64,000 nucleotides of DNA from NCBI GenBank assembly GCA_040776985.1, contig JAXGZL010000002.1, positions 434,001-498,000 of the forward strand. The letters run 5' to 3'. The notes under the pieces were generated by a model. It had not been told where the DNA came from, searched no databases, and saw only the letters and a list, made by a program, of their open reading frames with translations. Both the position numbers and the translations under genes were made by a program. Position 1 is the first letter of the stretch, and each line of letters opens with the position of its first letter. The stretch comes from UBA6115 sp040776985. Lineage in GTDB: Bacteria; Bacillota; Clostridia; Christensenellales; Aristaeellaceae. Below are positions 57,960 through 64,000 of the stretch, piece by piece.

Positions 57960-58783
57960 TTCACGTCAGACCACTCAAACAACACATCCTGCCGCCCCAG
58001 GAAGGCGGCTTTTTTGTAGCCTGCCTCCCGGATCAGCTGGGATGCCGCCTCATAGCCAAAGGCAATTTGCTCCGCCTGGTGGCAGTCGGCAGCCAGGATC
58101 ACCTCCCCGCCGATCTGGCGCCAATAGCGCAGCAGGCCGGGCATGGGGTAGGGGTCCGGGGCGCCATGGCGCGCCATGCCGCCGGTGTTGATCTCAAGCA
58201 GGTTGCAGCCTGTGATGGCCTCGTCCATGGCATCGGTGGCAGCCTTGATGTATTGGGGATTCTCCGGGTCAATCAGCTCCTGCTGACGGTTGTTTTTCAT
58301 CAGCAGGTCAAAGTGGCCGATGATATCCGGCTGATACTCCTTGATGTAGGCGCCAAGCATCGCGTAATAGGTCTTGGCATAGCGCAGGCTGTCCCCCTCA
58401 AAATGATCCATGATGGCCTCTTGCACCATGTCCATGGGGCCATCCACCGGCACCATCTTGCCGTCCGGCAAGGGCAGATAATGGACGGAGCCCAGCACAT
58501 ACTCAAAGGGCGCCCGGTCAGCAAAGGAGAACAGGTCCCGTTCCATGCCCAGCCAGATACGGATCTGGTCCTTGTATTTTATTTGCAGCGCCTTGATCTC
58601 CTGAATGTAGGCGGCCTCCTTTTCCTCAGTCATGGCATAGAAGGTGTCAAAATCCTGCTTGGCATGCCCGGAAAAGCCCAGGCTGACAAACCCGTGCCGG
58701 ATGGCGGAAAGCACCATTTCTTCAGCGGTGGACTTGCCATCGCACCAGGGGGTGTGGTTGTGGGGGGAAGACAGAGGATACAT
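57956..58783 (-). CDS. PHP-domain phosphatase (histidinol-phosphatase-like)
   Basis: 275 residues from the ATG at 58783, which lies two bases after the previous stop and has AAAGGAG upstream; the codon at 58807 is less likely. The PHP metal site is seen as HNHTPWCDGK (His 8, His 10), then GFSGHAKQDF, GMERDLF, LGSVHYLP, IGHFDLL and AADCHQAEQ, matching the HisJ/HisK family. It may act as histidinol phosphatase or on another phosphate ester; no his genes are adjacent. It is coupled to the inositol-phosphatase-like gene upstream. Confidence 0.88.
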   Translation of the reverse strand: MYPLSSPHNHTPWCDGKSTAEEMVLSAIRHGFVSLGFSGHAKQDFDTFYAMTEEKEAAYIQEIKALQIKYKDQIRIWLGMERDLFSFADRAPFEYVLGSVHYLPLPDGKMVPVDGPMDMVQEAIMDHFEGDSLRYAKTYYAMLGAYIKEYQPDIIGHFDLLMKNNRQQELIDPENPQYIKAATDAMDEAITGCNLLEINTGGMARHGAPDPYPMPGLLRYWRQIGGEVILAADCHQAEQIAFGYEAASQLIREAGYKKAAFLGRQDVLFEWSDVN

Positions 58784-58785
58784 GT

Positions 58786-59571
58786 TTACTGCGCTCCTTT
58801 CGGGCAAAAACGGCGGGCAATTTCCCGGGCTTCCTCAAAGCAGCTGCCGCAGGCGGAAAACACCGCGGCAGGCTTTGAAAAATCAAGCAAATCCCCCGGC
58901 AGGTTCATCAGCTCCACCTGGCCGCCCGCCTCCTGAACCAGCAGCATGCCAGCCGCATAGTCCCAGGGGGAGAGGGAGTACTCAAAAAACACATCATACC
59001 GCCCAGCCGCCACATAGGCCAGGTCAAGCGCCGCGGAGCCGGAGCGCCGCACATCCGCGCATGCGTGCATGTAGGCTTCCAGCGCATCCATGGTGACGCC
59101 TGCCAGTTCCGGCACATAGAGGGAGGAGCCAAAGGCCACCACCGCATGCTCAAAGGGTGTGTCGGCGCAGCGGATGGGCTCTCCATTGAGCCGGACACCT
59201 TTGCCGGACTCCGCCAGGAACATCTCGTCCTTGTAGGGGTCATAAACGGCAGCCAGCGCCAGGCGCCTATCCTTTGCCAAAGCCACTGAGATGGCGGAGT
59301 GTGACAGCCCGCGGATGAAGTTATGGGTGCCGTCAATGGGGTCCACCACCCAGGTGGGGCCGTCTGTGAGGGGATTGTTTTTCTGCTCCTCCCCGATAAA
59401 GGCGCTGCCGGGAATCAGCGCCATCAGATGACGCTGCAGATATTCCTCCACATCCTTATCCGTCTGGGTGACGAAATTGGCATGCCCTTCCTTCTGGCTG
59501 ACCTCCGGCGCTTTCACGCTCAGCATCATTCTGGACGCGTCCCGGATGATGGATTCAATGGCTTTCAGCAT
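58786..59571 (-). CDS. Inositol monophosphatase-family phosphatase
   Basis: 261 residues from the ATG at 59571. The lithium-sensitive phosphatase motifs are present: Glu 61/Glu 62 in IGEEQ, WVVDPIDGT (74-82), and the C-terminal LSPWDYAAGMLLVQEAGG. Members remove phosphate from inositol-phosphate, fructose-1,6-bisphosphate, PAP or histidinol-phosphate. Together with the PHP phosphatase gene that follows, it forms a two-gene phosphatase unit transcribed from the symmetric divergent promoter at 59601-59639. Confidence 0.92.
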   Translation of the reverse strand: MLKAIESIIRDASRMMLSVKAPEVSQKEGHANFVTQTDKDVEEYLQRHLMALIPGSAFIGEEQKNNPLTDGPTWVVDPIDGTHNFIRGLSHSAISVALAKDRRLALAAVYDPYKDEMFLAESGKGVRLNGEPIRCADTPFEHAVVAFGSSLYVPELAGVTMDALEAYMHACADVRRSGSAALDLAYVAAGRYDVFFEYSLSPWDYAAGMLLVQEAGGQVELMNLPGDLLDFSKPAAVFSACGSCFEEAREIARRFCPKGAQ

Positions 59572-59600
59572 GGTTCTTCCTTTCCTAGCGTTCATTCAGA

Positions 59601-59639
59601 GGGATTATAGCATGAGGCATACGCTTATGCTATAATCCC
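59601..59639. promoter_or_regulatory. Symmetric divergent promoter in a 13-bp inverted repeat
   Basis: GGGATTATAGCAT (59601-59613) and ATGCTATAATCCC (59627-59639) are perfect inverted repeats. Each arm holds a TATAAT -10 box (minus 59609-59604; plus 59631-59636). Each promoter would have TAGCAT as -35 with a 17-bp spacer, overlapping the other's -10. Confidence 0.55.
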
Positions 59640-59664
59640 GCAGACAGCACCAGGAGGAAAAACC

Positions 59665-60537
59665 TTGTCAGACAAAGCAGTCCGGGACCCCATCCAGCAT
59701 GCCATCACCACCCGCTTCCGAAAGACCATCTGGCGGCGGTTTCTGTCTGCCATGCAGTCCTACCGGATGACCAGCCCCGGGGACAGGATCGCGGTGTGCT
59801 ATTCCGGCGGCAAGGATTCTCTTCTGTTGGCCAAGTGCCTGCAGACCCTGCAGCAGTACAGCGACATCCCCTTTGAGTTGGTCTATCTGCATATGGACCC
59901 GGGCTATACCGAGGCGCATCGGGAGCAGGTGCTGGCCGCCGCCCGGGCGATCGGTATTCAGCCGGATACCTTTCAGACGGACATTTTCCAGGTGATAGAA
60001 GGGGTAAAGCAGTCCCCCTGCCATGTCTGTGCCGCCATGCGGCGGGGCCATCTGTATAAGGAGGCCCGGAAGAGGGGCTGCAACAAAATTGCCTTGGGCC
60101 ACCACTATGATGACGCGGCGGAGACGCTGTTGATGGGTATGCTCTATGGAGGCGAGTTCAAGGCGATGCTGCCCAGGCTGAAAAGCCAGAACTATGAGGG
60201 AATGGAGCTGATCCGTCCGCTGTACCTGGTGCGGGAAAAGGCCATCATCGCCTGGTGTGAGATGTTTCAGATCGCGCCCATCACCTGCGCCTGCAAGGTC
60301 ACCCGGAAGGAAGACGGCGGTACCCGCAGACGGGTGAAGGAACTGCTGGCCAGCCTTGAAAAAGAGCAGCCCAACGTGATGCAAAACATCATCGCTTCAG
60401 CGTCCGGGGTGAACCTGAACACCCTGCTGGGCTACCGGCAGCAGGCAGGAGGCCCCGTCACCAGCTTTCTGGATCATAATTTCCCGGAGGACGCTTTTAG
60501 GCAACACCGTGTTGACAAACTCTTTACATCCCCATAG
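59665..60537 (+). CDS. ttcA: TtcA-type tRNA 2-thiolation ATPase
   Basis: 290 residues from a TTG at 59665 with CAGGAGG upstream. The PP-loop SGGKDS is at 47-52. Cysteines Cys 119/122 (SPCHVC) and Cys 208/210 match the Fe-S ligand region of TtcA, and GHHYDDAAETLLMG is conserved. TtcA makes 2-thiocytidine 32 in tRNA. The third-cysteine arrangement (CAC) differs slightly from the classical CxxC of E. coli, so a related thiolation is possible. Confidence 0.88.
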   Translation: MSDKAVRDPIQHAITTRFRKTIWRRFLSAMQSYRMTSPGDRIAVCYSGGKDSLLLAKCLQTLQQYSDIPFELVYLHMDPGYTEAHREQVLAAARAIGIQPDTFQTDIFQVIEGVKQSPCHVCAAMRRGHLYKEARKRGCNKIALGHHYDDAAETLLMGMLYGGEFKAMLPRLKSQNYEGMELIRPLYLVREKAIIAWCEMFQIAPITCACKVTRKEDGGTRRRVKELLASLEKEQPNVMQNIIASASGVNLNTLLGYRQQAGGPVTSFLDHNFPEDAFRQHRVDKLFTSP

Positions 60538-60577
60538 GATGGGACAAACCACGCTGAAAGGCCAAGGAGGCAAAGCC

Positions 60578-61438
60578 ATGACCAAAGAAAAGATCGCTAT
60601 TCTGGTGGATTCCGGTACGGATGTACCCCAGGAGTATCAGGATAAGTACCCCATCTATATGGCGCCTTTGAAAATTATCTACAAAAACCGGGAGTACAAC
60701 GACCGGCTGGAGATCAGCCCACAGGAGGTCTACGCGCGCCTGGAGCAGGAGATTCCCCGCACTTCGCTGCCGGAAAGCGATATTGTGAAGGGCCTGTTTG
60801 AGAAGATCAAAAAGGATGGCTTTGACACGGTGCTGGTGATCACCATTTCCTCCGGCCTTTCCGGTACCCACAACATGCTGCGCCTGATGAGCGAGGAATA
60901 CGAAGGCCTGCGCTTCCACTTTGTGGACACCAAGAACATCGGCATTGGCGCCGGCCTTCAGGCCATGCTGGCGGCGCAACTGGTGGCCCAGGGGGAGGAC
61001 GTGCAGAGCATCCTGAGCAAGCTTGAGTTCAGCATCAAGAACAGCCGCACCTATTTCTGCCTGGACACCCTGGAATATCTGATCAAGGGCGGCAGGATTG
61101 GCAAGGTGATGGCGGTGGTGGGCTCCCTGCTGCGCATCCGGCCTGTGATCAGCTGCAATGAGGAAGGGGTGTATGTGACCGTGGCCAAGGCCAGGGGAAC
61201 CGCCCAGGCGGTGGAGAAGGCCATCTCCCTGGCCGTCCAGCAGGCAGCCAGCCAGGTGAAGTTCGCCATTTCCGTGGCCCATGGCAGCGCGGTGGACCGG
61301 GCAGAGGCAGTTATGAACGTCATCAAGGAACGCCTGCCCAACGCCAGCAACTTTTTGATGTCAGATATCAGCCCTGCCCTCAGCGTTCATACCGGGCCCG
61401 GGATTATCGGCATCGCGGTGCAGGCGCTGCCAGTGTGA
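60578..61438 (+). CDS. DegV family fatty-acid-binding protein
   Basis: 286 residues from the ATG at 60578 (AAGGAGG upstream). It begins IAILVDSGTDVPQ, followed by RTSLPES, ITISSGLSGTHNM and the LEYLIKGGRIGKV signature, all typical of DegV. DegV/FakB proteins bind a fatty acid and present it to kinase FakA. Whether this paralogue serves that role is unknown, as fakA is not in the window. It follows ttcA by 40 bp and overlaps or nearly touches the GNAT gene. Confidence 0.92.
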   Translation: MTKEKIAILVDSGTDVPQEYQDKYPIYMAPLKIIYKNREYNDRLEISPQEVYARLEQEIPRTSLPESDIVKGLFEKIKKDGFDTVLVITISSGLSGTHNMLRLMSEEYEGLRFHFVDTKNIGIGAGLQAMLAAQLVAQGEDVQSILSKLEFSIKNSRTYFCLDTLEYLIKGGRIGKVMAVVGSLLRIRPVISCNEEGVYVTVAKARGTAQAVEKAISLAVQQAASQVKFAISVAHGSAVDRAEAVMNVIKERLPNASNFLMSDISPALSVHTGPGIIGIAVQALPV

Positions 61439-61440
61439 GC

Positions 61441-61992
61441 ATGGAGAAAGACACAGCCTTTATAATCCGCCAGGCCCGCAGGGAGGACGCCGCGGGCCTT
61501 TTGGCGGTTTTTGCCCCCTATGTGCAGGAGGGCACAGTCAGCTTTGAGCATGAGGTGCCCTCTGAAGCCGCCTTCCGGGAGAAGATCGGGCATATTTTGG
61601 CGGACTATCCTTTTTTTGTGGCGCAGGTGGAGGGCAAGGTGGCAGGCTACTGCTATGCCAGCCGCTTCCGCGGGCAGGCGGCCTATGACTGGGCGGTGGA
61701 GACCACCATCTATATTGACAAAGCGCATCAGGGAAGGGGGATCGGCAAGGCGCTGTACCAGGCGCTGGAGGATTCTCTTAAAAAGCAGCATGTGCTGACG
61801 CTTTATGCCTGTATAAGCGCCTCCCATGCCCAGAGCAAGACTTTTCACGCCAAAATGGGCTACCATGAAATCGCTGTTTTTCCGGGGGTTGGGTATAAGA
61901 TGGGGGAATGGCTGGACATCCTTTGGATGGAAAAGCGGCTGGGTCCCTTGCCGGCGCAGCCCCTGCCCCTGATTCCTTTCAGCAGGCTTTAA
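61441..61992 (+). CDS. GNAT acetyltransferase (phosphinothricin acetyltransferase-like)
   Basis: 183 residues from the ATG at 61441; a GTG at 61435 that overlaps the degV stop is an equal alternative, and no clear ribosome site separates them. The fold shows IRQARREDAAGLLAVFAPYV, TVSFEHEVPSE, the acetyl-CoA loop HQGRGIGKALYQAL (Q/RxxGxG/A) and a late HAKMGYHEIAVFPGVGYK. These match the Pat/Bar group, which acetylates phosphinothricin or methionine sulfoximine. Last gene before rho. Confidence 0.88.
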   Translation: MEKDTAFIIRQARREDAAGLLAVFAPYVQEGTVSFEHEVPSEAAFREKIGHILADYPFFVAQVEGKVAGYCYASRFRGQAAYDWAVETTIYIDKAHQGRGIGKALYQALEDSLKKQHVLTLYACISASHAQSKTFHAKMGYHEIAVFPGVGYKMGEWLDILWMEKRLGPLPAQPLPLIPFSRL

Positions 61993-62291
61993 GCCCGGAT
62001 TTATTCACAGTTTATTTTCAATGATTGCTTGCGCCTGAGGCCTGATTATGTTATTCTGCAAATGATTCTGATCAAGAGATGAGGAGTATACACCAGTTCA
62101 TGCAAGGGTTGCCTGTCAACAATGGCAATACAATAAAAACGAGATGCAACATACCGCCAAGACCAAACCATGTACGCAAGTTTGCCTGTAATCTGCACCA
62201 TGTGGCAGTGTTAGTTTATTGACAAAACCCGCTTTTCTTATCCGTATCACGCACTTTTTGTCATACATTGTCCAAAACGAAGGAGGACTTC
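61993..62291 (+). other. 299-bp AT-richer leader of rho
   Basis: No conserved gene is seen. It holds a promoter near 62029-62057, a weakly supported 40-codon frame (ATG 62100 to TGA 62220-62222; its possible GAGGAG site is about 13 bases upstream), and the AAGGAGGA ribosome site of rho. A second TTGACA at 62219-62224 lacks a good -10. The leader RNA would be about 230 bases, long enough for rho autoregulation. Confidence 0.45.
62029..62057 (+). promoter_or_regulatory. Promoter candidate for rho
   Basis: TTGCGC (62029-62034), 17 bp, TATTCT (62052-62057), 235 bp before rho. Confidence 0.5.
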
Positions 62292-64000
62292 ATGCTATCT
62301 GCTGAAACCCTGTTCTCGATGACTGTCGTGGAACTGCGCGCCTATGCCAAGGAGGCTGGCATCAAACTGACCGGAATCACCGCCAAGAACGACATCGTGG
62401 AGCGTATCCTGGAAGAAACCGGCCAGAAGGCGGAGGAACCGGCGCCCGCCAAGCCAGCGCCTGCACCCCGGCGCGCCATGATCATCTCCGACGATGGGGA
62501 GGATTCACCGCCCCCTGTCCGCGCCCCCAGGGAAACCAGGGTGCCGGAGCGGCCCAAAACCACCACCTCAACCGGAAAGAACAAGCCGGTTTTCACCTTG
62601 CAGGGCTCCCGGGCCTGGCATAATCCCCAGCCCTTTACCCAGACCCAGCCGCCCCCCAGCAAGTATGCCCCCACGATGGACCAGCCCATCAGCACCTTTC
62701 CCCGCAGCCAGGGCGAGCACCGGGCCTCTTCCAGCATTGTGCCCAAATTGAGCCCGCCCCGCGCCGCCACCCGCTTTGGGCCGGATGCCCGGATGGATAT
62801 TCCGGAGCCTTCTCCCATTCCCGTGGCAGGCGGCCGGGACTACCGGGCCACGCCGCTGACGGAGTATCAGCGCCCCTCCTATGCGGACATGGCGGCACGT
62901 CAGCAGGCGGAGCCCAGGCCTGTGCAGCCGGAAATCTCCCTGGATGACGTGGAGGCCAGCTTCAAGGAAGCGGGGCTGAACCCGGCGGTGCCGGACATGC
63001 TGGCCACCGGGGACTGCGGCGAAGGGGCCGGGATTCTTGAAATCCAGCAGGATGGCTATGGCTTCCTCCGGGCGGGCAATCTGCTCCCCGGCAAGCAGGA
63101 TGTGTATATTTCCGGCACCCAGATCCGGCGTTTCCGCCTGCGCAACGGGGACTATGTCCAGGGCAAAACCAGGCCCCAGCGGGAGAACGACCGCTATGCC
63201 GCCATGCTCTATATCACCCAGATCAACGGTGAAGAGACGGGCGAAACCATGAAGCTGGATGGCAGCAATGGGGTGCAGAAAATCAGGCGGGAGTTTGACA
63301 GCCTGACGCCCACCTACCCGGACCGGCGCATCCGCCTGTCAAACCGCACCGACAATGACCTGGTGCTGCGGCTGATTGACCTGTTTGTCCCCATTGGCTT
63401 TGGCCAGCGCGCCATGATCGTGGCGGCGCCCAAGGCGGGCAAAACCACCATTCTGAAGAAAATTGCCCTGTCGCTTAAGCGCAATCATCCGGAGGTGCAC
63501 TCCATGATGCTGCTGGTGGATGAGCGGCCGGAGGAAGTGACCGACCTGAAGGAATCCGTGGGGGGAGAGATTTTCTACTCCACCTTTGATGAACCGGCGG
63601 AGAACCACACCAGGGTCAGCGAATTGACCTTGGAGCGGGCCATGCGCTTTGTGGAAATGGGAAGAGATGTGGTGATCCTGCTGGACAGCCTGACCCGCCT
63701 GTCCCGGGCCTACAATAATTTGATGCCTTCCACCGCCCGGGTGATGACCGGCGGCCTGGCGGCAGGCGCCCTCAACAAGCCCAAGCGCTTCTTCGGCGCG
63801 GCCCGGAATATGAAGGAGGGCGGCAGCCTGACAGTGATTGCCACCGCGCTGGTGGACACCGGCAGCCGGATGGACGGGGTAATCTTTGAGGAATTCAAGG
63901 GGACCGGCAACATGGAGCTGACCCTTGACCGCACCCTGTCTGAGCGCAGGCTTTTCCCAGCGGTCAGTTTGCTTAAAAGCGGCACCCGGCATGATGCCCT
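62292..64000 (+). CDS. rho: Transcription termination factor Rho with long disordered insertion (3' end cut by window)
   Basis: 569 codons are visible and the frame stays open to the window edge. Residues 1-45 are the Rho N-terminal helical domain (VVELRAYAKEAGIK). About 46-225 is a Pro/Arg/Ala/Gln-rich, low-complexity stretch with no predicted fold. The RNA-binding cold-shock-like domain follows with GYGFLR (255-260), then the ATPase core: Walker A APKAGKTT (379-386), VDERPEEV, VILLDSLTRLSRAYN, and the Q-loop region. Walker A lies ~200 residues later than in E. coli Rho (419 aa), which measures the insertion. Ribosome site AAGGAGGA. Confidence 0.96.
   Translation, partial: MLSAETLFSMTVVELRAYAKEAGIKLTGITAKNDIVERILEETGQKAEEPAPAKPAPAPRRAMIISDDGEDSPPPVRAPRETRVPERPKTTTSTGKNKPVFTLQGSRAWHNPQPFTQTQPPPSKYAPTMDQPISTFPRSQGEHRASSSIVPKLSPPRAATRFGPDARMDIPEPSPIPVAGGRDYRATPLTEYQRPSYADMAARQQAEPRPVQPEISLDDVEASFKEAGLNPAVPDMLATGDCGEGAGILEIQQDGYGFLRAGNLLPGKQDVYISGTQIRRFRLRNGDYVQGKTRPQRENDRYAAMLYITQINGEETGETMKLDGSNGVQKIRREFDSLTPTYPDRRIRLSNRTDNDLVLRLIDLFVPIGFGQRAMIVAAPKAGKTTILKKIALSLKRNHPEVHSMMLLVDERPEEVTDLKESVGGEIFYSTFDEPAENHTRVSELTLERAMRFVEMGRDVVILLDSLTRLSRAYNNLMPSTARVMTGGLAAGALNKPKRFFGAARNMKEGGSLTVIATALVDTGSRMDGVIFEEFKGTGNMELTLDRTLSERRLFPAVSLLKSGTRHDA

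Noticed and set aside
62219..62250. Second rho promoter from TTGACA at 62219-62224
   Set aside because: No acceptable -10 box occurs at 16-18 bp; the nearest TATC-like sequences have wrong spacing.
1..64000. CRISPR arrays, insertion sequences, prophage genes, rRNA operons
   Set aside because: No regularly spaced repeats, transposase motifs, phage structural genes or rRNA sequences were seen on either strand.

Overview
The window is about 64 kb of high-GC bacterial chromosome, densely packed with genes. It looks like an anaerobic Clostridia-type Firmicute, possibly a Christensenellales-like lineage (order-level placement is inference). Supporting traits are a B. subtilis-type PurR repressor, RecD2, a leucine dehydrogenase/butyrate kinase/2-oxoacid:ferredoxin oxidoreductase cluster, a flavodiiron protein, an aldo-keto reductase with 4Fe-4S motifs, strong AGGAGG ribosome sites, and regular use of TTG/GTG starts. 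I see no phage, insertion sequence, CRISPR array or rRNA. There is one tRNA (Leu, CAG).

Layout. 1-3.8 kb (+): end of pyrI, then ybaB-recR-tdk-rmuC-VOC. 3.8-11.5 kb (-): an oligopeptide-type ABC transporter operon with unusual architecture. 11.7-19.1 kb (+): flavodiiron protein, two beta-lactamase-fold hydrolases, M20 amidohydrolase, Fe-S aldo-keto reductase, lgt, recX. 19.1-22.7 kb (-): recD2-comF-tcdA. 22.8 kb: tRNA-Leu. 23.1-29.1 kb (-): NTF2-like protein, a galactose-type sugar ABC operon and a fucose/arabinose-isomerase-like enzyme. 29.3-34.9 kb: branched-chain amino acid fermentation module (buk, P-loop protein and VorDABC-type oxidoreductase on minus; leucine dehydrogenase on plus). 34.9-36.2 kb (-): MFS carrier. 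36.3-39.3 kb (+): three-gene proton-translocating transhydrogenase. 39.3-47.3 kb (-): DUF1667, pepV, patB-like, methyltransferase, pseudouridine synthase, membrane protein, uvrA. 47.4-49 kb (+): uracil/xanthine permease with a leader peptide and attenuator. 49-54 kb (-): purR-pth-mfd. 54.2-58 kb (+): secreted Ig-repeat protein, PRPP synthetase-like protein and two unknown membrane proteins. 58-59.6 kb (-): PHP phosphatase and inositol-phosphatase-like protein. 59.6-64 kb (+): ttcA-like, degV, GNAT, and rho running off the end.

The most unusual locus is the ABC transporter at 3.8-11.5 kb. Its OppC permease carries a complete seven-repeat RCC1-like beta-propeller inserted after the first membrane helix, so it should face outside. 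Its OppF ATPase carries a roughly 180-residue helical/coiled-coil insertion between Walker A and the Q-loop. Its binding protein has a signal peptide without a lipobox, and the operon ends in a translationally coupled one-helix protein. The sugar ABC operon at 23.7-27.5 kb shares the last two traits. Together these suggest a transporter with extra docking or regulatory parts on both faces of the membrane.

Metabolically the window describes amino acid fermentation. Leucine dehydrogenase would produce branched 2-oxoacids and the ferredoxin-linked VorDABC-type enzyme would make acyl-CoA. Butyrate kinase would yield ATP from the acyl-phosphate; no phosphotransacylase is visible here. The transhydrogenase could balance NADH and NADPH. 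Regulatory sites readable in the sequence include many sigma-A promoters with 16-18 bp spacers, intrinsic terminators, a PurBox pair over the purR promoter, an AT-rich palindrome over the transhydrogenase promoter, and a symmetric divergent promoter at 59.6 kb.
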